DNA from: Sinorhizobium americanum
GTDB lineage: Bacteria > Pseudomonadota > Alphaproteobacteria > Rhizobiales > Rhizobiaceae
Assembly (NCBI RefSeq): GCF_001651855.1
Contig: NZ_LNQC01000080.1
Span: 124,001 to 188,000, forward strand
Direction of reading: 5' to 3'
DNA: 64,000 nt
The translations under genes and the position numbers were made by a program. How positions within the stretch are numbered: position 1 is the stretch's first letter; the number at the start of each line of letters is the position of its first letter. The notes under the pieces are model-generated. The model did no database searches and was not told where the DNA came from. It saw only the letters and a list, made by a program, of their open reading frames with translations. Shown in pieces: positions 16,519-26,538 of the stretch.

Positions 16519-17298
16519 TTACCAGCCGGCAATCACCGAGCCCTTGAAGGTATCGTTTACAAAGGCCTTCACCGTGTCGTTGTGGTAGGATTCGATCAGC
16601 GTCTTGACCCAGGGCGCGTCCTTGTCCTTGCCGTTGACGGCGATGATATTGGCATAGGGCGCCTTCTCGCCCTCGCGGGCGATCGGGTCCTTGGATGGGT
16701 CGAGGCCGGCTTCGAGCGCATAATTGGTGTTGATGACGGCAGCGTCGACGTCATCCAGCGAGCGCGGCAGCTGCGCGGCATCGAGTTCGGCGAAGGTGAA
16801 ATTTTTCGGGTTTTCGGCCACGTCCGCCGGGCCGACCTTGAGACCGGCGCCTTCTTTGAGCTTGATCAGCCCCTTGTCGGCGAGGATCAGCAGCGCCCGG
16901 CCGCCATTGGTCGGGTCGTTCGGGATCGCCACCGTCGCACCCTCGGCGAGCTCTTCGAGGCTCTTCACCTTCTTCGAATAGACGCCCATCGGGAAGTTGA
17001 CCGTATAGGCGACGCTGACGATGTCGTAGCCGCGGTCGGCGACCTGATTGTCGAGATAGGGCTTGTGCTGGAAGGAGTTGGCGTTGAGCTCGCCGTCGGC
17101 GAGCGCCTGGTTCGGTACGACATAGTCGGAGAATTCAAGGATCTCGATGTCGAGGCCCTTGCCGGCCGCCACTTCCTTGACCTTTTCCATGATCTGGGCG
17201 TGTGGGCCCGGTGTCACGCCGACTTTGATGGTTTCGGCGTTGGCCGCCCCGGCCGCAAAGGCAAGGGCGAGCGATGCTGCGAGGAGGAAGTTCTTCAT
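16519..17298 (-). CDS. metQ: methionine ABC transporter substrate-binding protein
   Basis: 259 residues of the NlpA/MetQ family. The signal peptide (MKNFLLAASLALAFAAGAANA) is cleaved by signal peptidase I and lacks the lipobox cysteine of the E. coli lipoprotein, so this is a free periplasmic protein. Family blocks 'IKVGVTPGPHAQIMEKVKEV', 'ANSFQHKPYLDNQV' and 'NPKNFTFAELDAAQLPR' are present. It binds methionine and delivers it to MetI/MetN. It is the last gene of metN-metI-metQ and is followed by a strong terminator. Confidence 0.93.
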   Translation of the reverse strand: MKNFLLAASLALAFAAGAANAETIKVGVTPGPHAQIMEKVKEVAAGKGLDIEILEFSDYVVPNQALADGELNANSFQHKPYLDNQVADRGYDIVSVAYTVNFPMGVYSKKVKSLEELAEGATVAIPNDPTNGGRALLILADKGLIKLKEGAGLKVGPADVAENPKNFTFAELDAAQLPRSLDDVDAAVINTNYALEAGLDPSKDPIAREGEKAPYANIIAVNGKDKDAPWVKTLIESYHNDTVKAFVNDTFKGSVIAGW

Positions 17299-17344
17299 GG
17301 GAGGCTCCTTGTTATCTAAAGGAAGTCACGTGTGGGAGGAAAGG

Positions 17345-18010
17345 TCAGGTCTTGCGGCTGCGCTTGTCGAAGCGGCGCGCCAGGCGGTCGCCGGCGCTCT
17401 GGACGAGCTGCACCAAGACGATCAGCACGATGACGACGATCAGCATGACGTCCGGCATGAAGCGCTGGTAGCCGTAGCGGATGCCGAGATCGCCAAGACC
17501 GCCGCCGCCGACGGCACCGACCATTGCCGAATAGCCGATGAGGCTGACGATGGTCATGGTGAGCGCCAGCGTCAGCGCCGGCCGGGCTTCGGCAAGCAGC
17601 ACCTTGAAGACGATCTGCATTGGAGTGGCGCCCATGGCGCGGGCCGCCTCGATGAGGCCCCGGTCGACGTCGCGGATCGCCGCCTCGACGAGGCGGGCGA
17701 AGAACGGAATGGTCGCGATCGTCAGCGGCACGATTGCCGCCTTGGTGCCGATCGAGGTGCCGGTGACGAGCCGCGTAAAGGGAATGATTGCCACGACGAG
17801 AATGATGAAGGGCGTCGAACGCGTCGCGTTGACGATAAGGCCCACGGCGCGGTTGACATTCGGCGCCGGAAAAAGTTCGCCCCTGCCGCTGGTCGCGAGG
17901 AAGATGCCGATCGGCAGGCCGATCAGCGCGCCGATGAAACCGGCGATCGCCACCATGCGAAGCGTATCGAGCGTGGCCTTGCCGATAAGCATGAGAAGAT
18001 CAGGCGACAT
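17345..18010 (-). CDS. metI: methionine ABC transporter permease
   Basis: 221 residues from the ATG at 18010, with five or more hydrophobic helices and the EAA loop '[26 protein letters not shown]' that contacts the ATPase. Its start lies inside the 3' end of metN (11-bp overlap), so translation is coupled. The frame runs further upstream in metN only as a shadow. Confidence 0.93.
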   Translation of the reverse strand: MSPDLLMLIGKATLDTLRMVAIAGFIGALIGLPIGIFLATSGRGELFPAPNVNRAVGLIVNATRSTPFIILVVAIIPFTRLVTGTSIGTKAAIVPLTIATIPFFARLVEAAIRDVDRGLIEAARAMGATPMQIVFKVLLAEARPALTLALTMTIVSLIGYSAMVGAVGGGGLGDLGIRYGYQRFMPDVMLIVVIVLIVLVQLVQSAGDRLARRFDKRSRKT

Positions 18011-19079
18011 AGCCGAGCACCTCCACGGTAAGGCCGTTCTCGGCGAAGAAACGATCCGCCTTGCCCGAGGTTTCCGGATCCGCGCCATAGGCGACGACGA
18101 GCGAGCCGTAGGGCTTGCTGCCGATCTCGTCGATCGTGCCGGCGATGATATTGACCTCGGCGCCGATCGACTGGATGAGCCGTGAGATCAGCGGCCGCTC
18201 GGCCGCCGCGCCGAAGAAGGTGAGACGCACGACCACCCGGTCGCCAGCCGCTGCAGCAGGCCGGATGTCCCTCGCAACGGCTTCCGGCAGCTTCGAGCCC
18301 GGCAGGCCGGATAGAAGGGCCCGCGTCGTTTCGTGCTTCGGATGGGTGAAGACGTCGAAGGTGTGGCCGCGCTCGACGATTTCGCCCTTGTCGATCACTG
18401 CAACGTCCGAGGTGACCGCCTTCACCACCTCCATCTCGTGGGTGATGAGCAACACCGTCAGGCCGAGTTCGGCATTGATGCGCTTCAGCAGTTCGAGGAC
18501 CGACTGGGTGGTTTCCGGATCGAGCGCCGACGTCGCCTCATCCGAAAGCAGCAGCTTCGGCTCGGTCGCCAGCGCTCGTGCAATGCCGATGCGCTGCTTC
18601 TGACCTCCCGAAAGCTCGGCGGGATAGCGCCCGTGCTTGTCGGCGAGCCCGACCAGGTCGAGCAGCGGCCGCACGCGCTCATCGATCGCTCGCCTATCCA
18701 TGCCGGCGATCTCCAGCGGCAGCGCCACATTGCCGAAGACGGTCCGCGACGACAGCAGATTGAAGTGCTGGAAAATCATCCCGACCGAGCGTCGAAGCTC
18801 GCGCAATGCCGCCTCGTCGAGTGCGCCGACATCGACGCCGTCGACGAGCACCTTGCCGGCTGTGGGCTTCTCGAGGCCGTTGACCAGCCGGATCAGCGTC
18901 GACTTGCCGGCGCCGGAGCGGCCGATGACCCCGGTGATCGAGCCGCGACCGACCGTCAGGCTCACATCGTTCAGCGCCGTGAAGGCAGCGCTTTGGCCGG
19001 ATGCCGCGAAGCGCTTGGAAACGCCGTCGAAGACGACGGCGGCATCGCCGGTCTCAATAGGGGAAGTTGAAACGGTCAT
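18000..19079 (-). CDS. metN: methionine ABC transporter ATP-binding protein
   Basis: 359 residues. Walker [11 protein letters not shown] (about residues 53-62), signature [16 protein letters not shown], Walker B '[12 protein letters not shown]', and a C-terminal NIL/ACT-like domain (about 270-355), which in MetN binds methionine and gives trans-inhibition. It is the first gene of the operon. In the 339-bp upstream gap I find no match to the SAM-II riboswitch pattern. Confidence 0.94.
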   Translation of the reverse strand: MTVSTSPIETGDAAVVFDGVSKRFAASGQSAAFTALNDVSLTVGRGSITGVIGRSGAGKSTLIRLVNGLEKPTAGKVLVDGVDVGALDEAALRELRRSVGMIFQHFNLLSSRTVFGNVALPLEIAGMDRRAIDERVRPLLDLVGLADKHGRYPAELSGGQKQRIGIARALATEPKLLLSDEATSALDPETTQSVLELLKRINAELGLTVLLITHEMEVVKAVTSDVAVIDKGEIVERGHTFDVFTHPKHETTRALLSGLPGSKLPEAVARDIRPAAAAGDRVVVRLTFFGAAAERPLISRLIQSIGAEVNIIAGTIDEIGSKPYGSLVVAYGADPETSGKADRFFAENGLTVEVLGYVA

Positions 19080-19418
19080 TGTCCGGTCGCCTCCGCAGGA
19101 GGGATCACAGGGATGTCAGGATACATGATGCTCTCGGATGTTCGAAACTCTCGTCCCTGTCACGTTGCTGGACGGGAGGCGTGTCGGGTCACTCGGACCT
19201 GCGACAACGCATTCGGAACGGGGAGCATTTCTCTATCATCGGGCAACCGGTCGGTTCAAGGTCGCGTACGGCATGGCTGCCATGCCGCCTCGTCTAGGTT
19301 GTTATGCCCTTCGACCCTCCTGTTTCACAGACACGATTTTTCCCTGCGCCGCAGCCCGACGCAAAAGTCTACTCTTTTTATGTAGAACGATTGCGCCTGC
19401 AGTGCAGCCTGGGAGTTG
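19080..19418. other. 339-bp metN upstream region, with an 8-bp inverted repeat
   Basis: No gene is credible here. A perfect inverted repeat CGGCATGG-CTG-CCATGCCG lies at 19269-19287, about 190 bp before metN. It could be a regulator site or the stem of a leader. Nothing else stands out. Confidence 0.4.
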
Positions 19419-20795
19419 TCAGGCCGGCTTATGGTTGCCCTTCGGAAACTGTTGCGCCAGTGCCTTGTACCAATGGCCGCTCTTCTTGATCGTGCGGATC
19501 TGCGTCTCATAGTCCACGTGAACGATGCCGAAGCGCATGCGGTAGCCTTCCGCCCATTCGAAATTGTCCATCAGGCTCCAGGCGAAATAGCCGCGCATCG
19601 GATAGCCCTTGGCGATCAGGTCGGCGGTGACCGACAGGTGCTCGGCGATATAGTCGAGGCGCGGCTGGTCGTCGACGACGCCTTTCTCGACGCCCATATT
19701 GTAGCAGGCGCCGTTCTCGGTGATGTAGCAATCCGGCAGCGTGTAGCGGGCGTTGAGCGTTTCCACGAGCGTCCCCAGCGCCGGCGCATAGACCTCCCAA
19801 CCGATATCGGTCTTCACCTCGCTCACCGGCTTCGCATTGACCGTTGCCGGATATTCGGCACCGGCGGCCGGATCATGCGAAACGCGCATCGGCGTGTAGT
19901 AGTTGAGACCCCACCAGTCGAGCGGCTGGGCGATCGTCGCCATGTCGCCGTCCTCGATCAGAGGCACGCGGGATCCGAGTGCCGAGAGGAAGCCTTCCGG
20001 GTACTCGCCCTTGAAGATCGGGCCGAAGAAGACGCCGTTGTGGAAATCGAAGGCGCGCTCGGCCGCGGCCTTGTCCTCGGCGCTGTCGCTGCCGGGATAG
20101 ACCGGGTGAGCGTTGATGACGATACCGACCGGCAGGTCCGACCGTTCTGAACGGATCGCAGCGACACCGAGGCCGTGGGCGAGATTGGTGAAATGCAGTG
20201 CGGCGAGCGCCGCATCCATGTTGCGTTCGCCCGGCGCGTGGATGCCGTAGAGATGGCTGAGCCAGACCGAGCACCAGGGCTCATTGAAGGTCGCCACCGC
20301 ATCGAGCCGATCGCCGAGGCGGGCGATCACCGTCTTCGCATAGCGCTGATAGGCATAGGCGGTCGTGCGCGCCGTCCAGCCACCGTCGCCCATCAACGCC
20401 AGCGGCAAGTCCCAATGATAGAGCGTTGCAAAGGCCTTGATGCCGCGGGCCGTCAGGCCATCGACGAGGCGGTCATAGAAGTCGAGCCCCTTCTCGTTGA
20501 TCGGCCCGGTGCCCTCCGGAATGATCCGCGGCCAGGCGATCGAGAAGCGGTAGGCCTCGACGCCGAGACTTTCGATGAGATCGAGGTCCTGGTCGAGCCG
20601 ATTGTAATGGTCGCAGGCGACGTCGCCATTGTGGCGCTCGAAGACGCGGCCCGGCATGTTGGAGAAGGCGTCCCAGATGGACGGCTTGCGCCCGTCCGCC
20701 TTGCTCGCACCCTCGATCTGGAAGGAGGCGGTGGTCACGCCGAAAACAAAATCGCCGGGGAATCGTTCTGCGAGTTTCTTGGCTTCGATCATCAT
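19419..20795 (-). CDS. bglA: GH1 beta-glucosidase
   Basis: 458 residues, the GH1 length. The acid/base Glu is in TFNEPW (E172), and the nucleophile is in YITENGA (about residue 360). 'DFVFGVTTASFQIEGA' is the N-terminal signature. It hydrolyses aryl and oligo beta-glucosides in the cytosol (no signal peptide). The start is one of two adjacent ATG codons (20795 or 20792), with GGGA upstream. It is the last gene of the oxidoreductase/isomerase series on the minus strand, with 121 bp to the next. Confidence 0.92.
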   Translation of the reverse strand: MMIEAKKLAERFPGDFVFGVTTASFQIEGASKADGRKPSIWDAFSNMPGRVFERHNGDVACDHYNRLDQDLDLIESLGVEAYRFSIAWPRIIPEGTGPINEKGLDFYDRLVDGLTARGIKAFATLYHWDLPLALMGDGGWTARTTAYAYQRYAKTVIARLGDRLDAVATFNEPWCSVWLSHLYGIHAPGERNMDAALAALHFTNLAHGLGVAAIRSERSDLPVGIVINAHPVYPGSDSAEDKAAAERAFDFHNGVFFGPIFKGEYPEGFLSALGSRVPLIEDGDMATIAQPLDWWGLNYYTPMRVSHDPAAGAEYPATVNAKPVSEVKTDIGWEVYAPALGTLVETLNARYTLPDCYITENGACYNMGVEKGVVDDQPRLDYIAEHLSVTADLIAKGYPMRGYFAWSLMDNFEWAEGYRMRFGIVHVDYETQIRTIKKSGHWYKALAQQFPKGNHKPA

Positions 20796-20916
20796 ACATG
20801 TCCCGTCATTCGACGAGCGGCGCACCGAATGGCGCCGCTGCATTATTGCTGTTTGGCCGTGGCCCAATGCCGCGAGGGCAAAGGACGAGGCTCCTTGTCT
20901 GTCTACCGGTTGCGGT

Positions 20917-22101
20917 TCAGACCTTCACCCAGGCTCCGTTGCGCTGCGACGAGCGTACGCAGGCATCGACGAAGGCCATGCCCTTCATGCCATCGTCTAT
21001 CGTCGGATATGTGACAGCCGGGTCCACCGTCTCGCCGTTCCGCCTGGCGTAGATGGCGCGGGCAGCCTCCGTGTAGATATTGGCGAAGCCTTCGAGATAG
21101 CCTTCCGGATGGCCCGAAGGAACGCGCGAAACCCGTGCCCCCGCCGCCGAGGCGCCGGCTCCGGCGCGTGTCAGCAGCCGCTTCGGCTCGCCGAACGGCG
21201 TGTGCCAGAGATAGTTCGGGTCCTTCTGGACCCATTCAAGGCCGCCCTTGGTGCCATAGACGCGCACCATCAGGCCGTTCTCGTGGCCGGGCGCCACTTG
21301 GCTGCACCACAGCATGCCCTTCGCTCGCGCGCCGTCCTTCTCCTTGAAGCGCAGCATCACATGGGCGTTGTCGTCGAGTTGGCGGCCGGCGACGAAGCTG
21401 TCGAGATCTGCCGAGAGCTCGTCGAGCTCCAGCCCGGAGACGAAGCAGCCGAGGTTATAGGCATGCGTGCCGATATCGCCGGTGGAGCCGCCGGCGCCGG
21501 AACGCGCCGGGTCCGTCCGCCAGGCCGCCTGCTTCTGGCCGGACTGCTCGATATTTTCGGTCAGCCAGTCCTGCGGATATTCCATCTGCACCAGTCGGAC
21601 GGCGCCGATCTCGCCATTGGCGATCATCTCGCGCGCCTGCCGAACCATCGGGTAGCCGGTGTAATTATGCGTCAGCACGAAGAGCGCGTCGCTTTCCTCC
21701 GCCGCTTTCTTCAGCTTCTTGGCGTCGGCAAGCGTCGAGGTCAGCGGCTTGTCGCAGATGACATGGATGCCGCGCTTCAGGAACTCCTTGGCGGCGGCAT
21801 AGTGCACATGGTTCGGCGTGACAATCGCCACCGCTTCGATGCCGTTCTTGAGCTTCGCCTCGCGGATCGCCATTTCCTTGAAATCCGAGTAGACGCGCGA
21901 CGAGTCGAGTCCGAGCTCGCGGCCTGAGGCCTGCGCCTTCTCGGGCGTCGACGACAGAGCGCCGGCCACCAGTTCATAGTGGTCGTCGAGCCGCGCCGCG
22001 ATTCGGTGCACCGCCCCAATGAAGGCGCCCGAGCCGCCGCCGACCATGCCGAGCCGGATTCGCCTTTGCCGCGTTTCGCTACTGCTTCCCTCAATTGCCA
22101 T
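20917..22101 (-). CDS. Gfo/Idh/MocA-family oxidoreductase
   Basis: 394 residues from the ATG at 22101, with AGGAGAG upstream. The NAD(P) Rossmann motif is 'GMVGGGSGAFIGAVHR' (residues about 18-33), and the family signature is 'CDKPLTSTLADAKKL'. 'GAGGSTGDIGTHAYNLG' carries the conserved catalytic Asp/His pair region. Members oxidise or reduce inositols and other sugars. The gene is followed by bglA and preceded by a TIM-barrel isomerase, so it likely works on the same sugar. Confidence 0.9.
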   Translation of the reverse strand: MAIEGSSSETRQRRIRLGMVGGGSGAFIGAVHRIAARLDDHYELVAGALSSTPEKAQASGRELGLDSSRVYSDFKEMAIREAKLKNGIEAVAIVTPNHVHYAAAKEFLKRGIHVICDKPLTSTLADAKKLKKAAEESDALFVLTHNYTGYPMVRQAREMIANGEIGAVRLVQMEYPQDWLTENIEQSGQKQAAWRTDPARSGAGGSTGDIGTHAYNLGCFVSGLELDELSADLDSFVAGRQLDDNAHVMLRFKEKDGARAKGMLWCSQVAPGHENGLMVRVYGTKGGLEWVQKDPNYLWHTPFGEPKRLLTRAGAGASAAGARVSRVPSGHPEGYLEGFANIYTEAARAIYARRNGETVDPAVTYPTIDDGMKGMAFVDACVRSSQRNGAWVKV

Positions 22102-22139
22102 CGTGCTTTCTCTCCTGAACAGATTTGTCATCGGGGCAT

Positions 22140-22346
22140 TGAGACCCCCTCTGCCCTGCCGGGCATCTCCCCCACAAGGGGGGAGAAAATCGTGGCGACG
22201 CTCCGCCCTCTCGAAAGATAGAACCTCGCGGTTAGGCAAGACAAAGGTCGATCAGGCGACTCTTGGAGCCTCGATTTGGCCGCTGCGTCGCGGTGCAGTA
22301 CGCCCCTCCCCCTTGTGGGGAGGGGTTGGGGAGGGGTCTTGCCCCC
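22140..22346. repeat. palindromic repeats between oxidoreductase and isomerase genes
   Basis: Two G/C-rich palindromes: 'CTCCCCCAC AAGGGGGGAG' at about 22168-22189, preceded by CTGCCCTGCCGGGCATC, and 'GCCCCTCCCCCTTGTGGGGAGGGG' type at about 22302-22325. These differ from the 2326 core and resemble another class of rhizobial intergenic palindrome. They fill most of the 245-bp gap. Confidence 0.6.
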
Positions 22347-23399
22347 TCAGAGTCCCAGCATCCGCCGGTTCGCCGCCTCGTCCGTGCCGCTGTCGGCGAA
22401 ATCATCGAAGGCCTTTTCTGTGACGCGGATGATGTGCGCCTTGACGAACTCGGCCCCCTCGCGGGCGCCGTCTTCCGGATGTTTCAGCGCGCATTCCCAC
22501 TCGACCACCGCCCAGCCGGCGAAATCATTCGCAGCCATTTTCGAGAAGACTGCGCCGAAATCGACCTGGCCGTCGCCGAGCGAGCGGAAGCGGCCGGCGC
22601 GGTTCACCCATCCCTGATAGCCGCCATAGACGCCCTGCCGGCCGGTCGGGTTGAACTCCGCATCCTTGACGTGGAACATCCGGATGCGGTCCTTGTAGAT
22701 GTCGATATTGTCGAGATAATCGAGGCACTGCAGGACGTAGTGCGACGGATCGTAGAGCATGCAGGCTCGGGCATGGTTGCCGGTGCGCTCCAGGAACATC
22801 TCGTAGGTGATACCGTCATGCAGATCCTCACCCGGGTGGATCTCGTAGCAGACGTCGACGCCGTAATCCTCCGCATGGTCGAGGATCGGCCTCCACCGCC
22901 GGGCAAGCTCGTCGAAGGCGGTCTCCACCAGACCTGCCGGTCGTTGCGGCCAAGGATAAACGAAGGGCCAGGCGAGCGCGCCGGAGAAGCTCGCCATGGC
23001 TTCGAGGCCGAGGTTCCTCGAGGCGGTCAGCGCCAGCTTCACCTGTTCGACCGCCCATTGCTGGCGCGCCTTCGGATTGCCACGCACTTCCGGTACGGCA
23101 AAGCCGTCGAAGGCCTCGTCATAGGCAGGATGCACGGCCACCAGCTGACCCTGCAGATGGGTCGAGAGCTCAGTGATCTCAATGCCGTTGTCGCGCGCTT
23201 TTCCGGCGATGTCGTCGCAATAGGCCTTCGATTCAGCCGCCCTCTTCAGGTCGAAGAGCCGACCGTCCCAGCTCGGGACCTGTACGCCCTTGTAGCCGCA
23301 ATCGGCCGCCCATTTCGTAATTGAATCCCAGGAATTGAAAGGCGCCGCGTCACCGGCGAATTGCGCAAGAAAAAGCCCCGGTCCCTTTATGGTCTTCAT
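22347..23399 (-). CDS. sugar phosphate isomerase/epimerase (AP endonuclease family 2 fold)
   Basis: 350 residues, a xylose isomerase-like TIM barrel. Metal/acid residues are visible in 'VCYEIHPGEDLHDG', 'YDPSHYVLQ', 'FHVKDAEF' and 'AVVEWECALKH'. This family is usually paired with Gfo/Idh/MocA oxidoreductases, as here (245 bp downstream). The reaction (epimerase, dehydratase or isomerase on an inositol- or ketose-like sugar) cannot be fixed from sequence. Confidence 0.85.
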   Translation of the reverse strand: MKTIKGPGLFLAQFAGDAAPFNSWDSITKWAADCGYKGVQVPSWDGRLFDLKRAAESKAYCDDIAGKARDNGIEITELSTHLQGQLVAVHPAYDEAFDGFAVPEVRGNPKARQQWAVEQVKLALTASRNLGLEAMASFSGALAWPFVYPWPQRPAGLVETAFDELARRWRPILDHAEDYGVDVCYEIHPGEDLHDGITYEMFLERTGNHARACMLYDPSHYVLQCLDYLDNIDIYKDRIRMFHVKDAEFNPTGRQGVYGGYQGWVNRAGRFRSLGDGQVDFGAVFSKMAANDFAGWAVVEWECALKHPEDGAREGAEFVKAHIIRVTEKAFDDFADSGTDEAANRRMLGL

Positions 23400-23499
23400 G
23401 CAAAATTCCTCCTAGTGGATCGGTTTACTGAAACACCGGTCTGCCGGTCGAGTGGTATTCGAGCGCTTCGCCCCGCAAATTTTCGCGATATCTTAAATA

Positions 23500-23515
23500 C
23501 CTGCAACGTTGCAGG
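23500..23515. promoter_or_regulatory. perfect 16-bp palindrome, LacI-like operator
   Basis: CCTGCAACGTTGCAGG is a perfect palindrome centred on CG, and its core TGCAACGTTGCA is of the LacI-family operator type. It lies 101 bp before the isomerase ATG, on the same side as its promoter, and 125 bp after the xylA stop. Confidence 0.7.
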
Positions 23516-23640
23516 AGCGAGAACCTAACAGATTCTTCGCGAGGGGCAATGGGCTTCTGCCCTGTCGCGAAGAGCTTTCGAATAGCACTCGCGGGCGCCA
23601 AAATTCGTCCGCGAGTGCAGCTGAAAATCCAATCGCCAGG

Positions 23641-24951
23641 TCAGACGTAGCGATTGACGACGTTTTCCAGGTACTCCTGCTTGCCGGACTTCGGCTGCGG
23701 GTTGAGATCGGCCTTGCGCACCCAGGCCTCGATCTCTTCGAGCGAGAAACCGCCTTCGAGCATCTTGTTCGCCTCCGGCACGTTCCAGCCGGCATAGCGT
23801 TTTTCGAGTGGTGCGGAGAGTGCCTTGTCCTCGATCATCTTCGCCGCCGCCCTGAGGCCTCGCGCGCAGCAATCCATGCCGCCGATATGACCGATCAAGA
23901 GGTCCTCGGGATCGATCGACTGACGGCGCAGCTTCGCGTCGAAATTGGTGCCGCCGGTCTTGAAGCCGCCGCCTGCCAGCACGTGGTAATAGGCGAGCGC
24001 CATTTCCGGGACATTGTTGGGGAACTGGTCGGTGTCCCAGCCGGACTGGTAGTCGTTGCGGTTCATGTCGATCGAGCCGAAGATGCCGAGCGCATTGGCG
24101 AGCGCCAGTTCGTGCTCGAAGGAATGTCCGGCAAGGATCGCATGGCCCTGCTCGATATTAACCTTCACCTCGTTCTCGAGACCGTACGTCTTGAGGAAGC
24201 CGTAGACGGTCGCGACGTCGAAATCGTACTGGTGCTTAGTCGGCTCCTGCGGCTTCGGTTCGATCAGGATCGTGCCCTTGAAGCCGATCTTGTGCTTGTA
24301 TTCGACGACGAGGTTGACGAAGCGGCCGAGCTGGTCGAGCTCGCGCTTCAGGTCGGTGTTGAGCAGGGTCTCATAGCCCTCGCGCCCGCCCCAGAGCACG
24401 TAATTCTCGCCGCCGAGCTTCTGCGTCGCGTCGATGCAGGTCTTCACTGTCGCCGCAGCGAAGGCGAAGACGTCCGGGTCCGGATTGGTCGCGGCACCGC
24501 CCATATAGCGCCGGTTCGAGAACAGGTTCGCCGTGCCCCAGAGCAGCTTGACGCCGGTGTCGGCCTGCTTCCTGGCGAAATGATCGACGATCTCCTCGAG
24601 GTTGCTGGTGTTTTCCGCGAAGTTCCGACCTTCGGGGCGCACATCGGCATCGTGGAAACAATAGAAGGGCACGCCGAGAAGCTGGAAGAGTTCGAAGGCG
24701 ACGTCCGCCTTCAGCTTTGCGGCCTCCATCGAGTCCTTGAACCAGGGCCGTTCGAAGGTCTGGCCGCCGAACGGGTCGCCGCCCGGCCAGACGAAGCTGT
24801 GCCAATAGGCGACGGCGAAGCGCAGATGATCTTCCATCCGCTTGCCGAGGACGACCTCGTCGGGATTGTAGTGGCGGAAGGCGAGCGGATTGGTGCTCTC
24901 CGGTCCCTCATATTTGATCTTGGCGATATCGCCGAAAAAACCGGTGTTCAC
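23641..24951 (-). CDS. xylA: xylose isomerase
   Basis: 436 residues, within the class II length. Signatures '[16 protein letters not shown]', '[20 protein letters not shown]' and '[19 protein letters not shown]' contain the conserved His/Glu/Asp metal ligands, and '[17 protein letters not shown]' follows. It converts D-xylose to D-xylulose. It lies 122 bp downstream of xylB on the same strand. A LacI-like operator lies 63 bp upstream of its start. Confidence 0.95.
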   Translation of the reverse strand: MNTGFFGDIAKIKYEGPESTNPLAFRHYNPDEVVLGKRMEDHLRFAVAYWHSFVWPGGDPFGGQTFERPWFKDSMEAAKLKADVAFELFQLLGVPFYCFHDADVRPEGRNFAENTSNLEEIVDHFARKQADTGVKLLWGTANLFSNRRYMGGAATNPDPDVFAFAAATVKTCIDATQKLGGENYVLWGGREGYETLLNTDLKRELDQLGRFVNLVVEYKHKIGFKGTILIEPKPQEPTKHQYDFDVATVYGFLKTYGLENEVKVNIEQGHAILAGHSFEHELALANALGIFGSIDMNRNDYQSGWDTDQFPNNVPEMALAYYHVLAGGGFKTGGTNFDAKLRRQSIDPEDLLIGHIGGMDCCARGLRAAAKMIEDKALSAPLEKRYAGWNVPEANKMLEGGFSLEEIEAWVRKADLNPQPKSGKQEYLENVVNRYV

Positions 24952-25013
24952 GGCTGTCTCCTATCCTGGGCTGTTGCCGGCCCGCTTGTGCGGAACACGG
25001 CGATTTCGTGGAA

Positions 25014-25027
25014 AGTAATCGTTTTCA
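25014..25027. promoter_or_regulatory. LacI-like operator upstream of xylA
   Basis: AGTAATCGTTTTCA matches 9 of 10 fixed positions of the common LacI-family consensus TGNAANCGNTTNCA. It lies 63-76 bp upstream of the xylA start, in the xylB-xylA gap. The likely regulator is the LacI gene at 26539-27576. Confidence 0.55.
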
Positions 25028-25073
25028 TTTCAGTTATGGTGCGACCGGCGGTACCGGCCTGACTGGGACTTGG

Positions 25074-26528
25074 CTAAATCGTCGCTTCCTTGATGGCGGG
25101 GTAAAGCCGGCGGTAGCGCTGATAGGCGTCCTCGTAGGCGCCCACCAGCGAAGCATCCGGCGCAATTGTCTCCGCCGTCGCCGGCGCAGAGCAAGTCGCT
25201 ACTGGGTCCGCGCCGGTGGCGGCGATCAGCCCGAGCCGGGCCGCACCGAAGGCGGCGCCGAAATCGCCGTCCGCCGGCAGGTCGACTGGCAGGTCGAGCG
25301 CGGTTGCGATCGACCTCAGCCAGTAGCGCGACCGCGAGCCGCCGCCGATCGCGGTGACGCGATCAAGCGTCGTACCGGCGGCGCGCAGTGCTTCCAGGCT
25401 GTCGCGGATCGCGAAGGAGACGCCTTCGAGCACCGCCTGCGTCAACGCGGCGCGCGAACTTTCGTGGCCGAGACCGGCGAAGGCGCCGCGGATCGCCGCG
25501 TCATTATGCGGCGTGCGTTCGCCGGAGAGATAGGGAAGGAACGAAACGGAACCTGGCGCCTTTAGCGTGTCGCCGAGCTCGCCCGTCAGCTCCGCAGCGC
25601 TTTTGCCGGTAATGCCCGAATGCCAATTGAGCGCATCGGTCGCCGAGAGGATCACCCCCATCTGGTGCCAGGTGTTCGGCAGGGCGTGGCAGAAGGCGTG
25701 AACGGCGCTTTCCGGATTGGGAAGATAGCTAGCGTTGGCGGCGAACAGCACGCCCGAAGTGCCGAGCGAGACGAAGGCCTGCCCCTCCCCCACTGTGCCC
25801 ATGCCGCAGGCAGAGGCCGCATTGTCACCGGCGCCGCCGGCAATGACGACGCCCGGGCTCATCCCCCAGCGATTGGCGAGCTCCGGCCTGAGCATGCCGG
25901 CACTTTCCGTGCCCTCGACAAGCGCCGGCATCTGCCGTTCTTCGAGATTTGTCGCGGCAAGCAGGCACTCGGACCATTCGCGCTTGCCGGTGTCGAGCCA
26001 GGCGGTGCCAGCGGAATCTGACATTTCCGACATATACTCGCCCGTCAGCCACAGGCGGAGATAGTCCTTGGGCAGGAGCACCCAGCGCACCCTAGCGAAA
26101 ATCTCCGGCTCGTTCTCGCGCACCCAGGCGAGTTTTGGCGCGGTGAAGCCGGGAAAGACGATATTGCCGGTCAGCGCCCGGAACTGCGGGTCGCCATCGA
26201 GTTCGGCGGCCTGGCGGTAGCTGCGCGTATCGTTCCAGAGAATGCAGGGACGCAGCACCGCGTCGTTCTCGTCCAGCAGCGTCGCGCCGTGCATCTGGCC
26301 GGAAAGACCGATACCGCGCACCGCAGCAAGCGCCTGCGGATGCGCCTGCTTGAGACCGTTGATCGCTCCTTCGGCGGCGCGAGACCAGTCGGCCGGGTTC
26401 TGTTCCGACCAGCCGGGATGCGGCCGCGAGACGTCGAGCGCAGCCGAGGCGGAGCCGACGATCCGCTGTCCGCCGTCGATCAGCATGGCCTTGACGCCGG
26501 ACGTGCCGAGATCCAGTCCGAGGTACAT
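25074..26528 (-). CDS. xylB: xylulokinase
   Basis: 484 residues of the FGGY kinase family. It has an N-terminal 'YLGLDLGTSGVKAMLID' ATP/phosphate site and a C-terminal 'VTAIGGGSRSRYWLRSIATAL' signature region. It phosphorylates D-xylulose to xylulose-5-phosphate for the pentose phosphate route. It lies 10 bp after the LacI gene and before xylA, so the three are probably one operon-like unit with an extra promoter before xylA. Confidence 0.93.
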   Translation of the reverse strand: MYLGLDLGTSGVKAMLIDGGQRIVGSASAALDVSRPHPGWSEQNPADWSRAAEGAINGLKQAHPQALAAVRGIGLSGQMHGATLLDENDAVLRPCILWNDTRSYRQAAELDGDPQFRALTGNIVFPGFTAPKLAWVRENEPEIFARVRWVLLPKDYLRLWLTGEYMSEMSDSAGTAWLDTGKREWSECLLAATNLEERQMPALVEGTESAGMLRPELANRWGMSPGVVIAGGAGDNAASACGMGTVGEGQAFVSLGTSGVLFAANASYLPNPESAVHAFCHALPNTWHQMGVILSATDALNWHSGITGKSAAELTGELGDTLKAPGSVSFLPYLSGERTPHNDAAIRGAFAGLGHESSRAALTQAVLEGVSFAIRDSLEALRAAGTTLDRVTAIGGGSRSRYWLRSIATALDLPVDLPADGDFGAAFGAARLGLIAATGADPVATCSAPATAETIAPDASLVGAYEDAYQRYRRLYPAIKEATI

Positions 26529-26538
26529 GGGTGTCCTC

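Noticed and set aside
19080-19418. SAM-II riboswitch before metN
   Set aside because: No GCTAAA/pseudoknot pattern on the minus strand; only an 8-bp inverted repeat.
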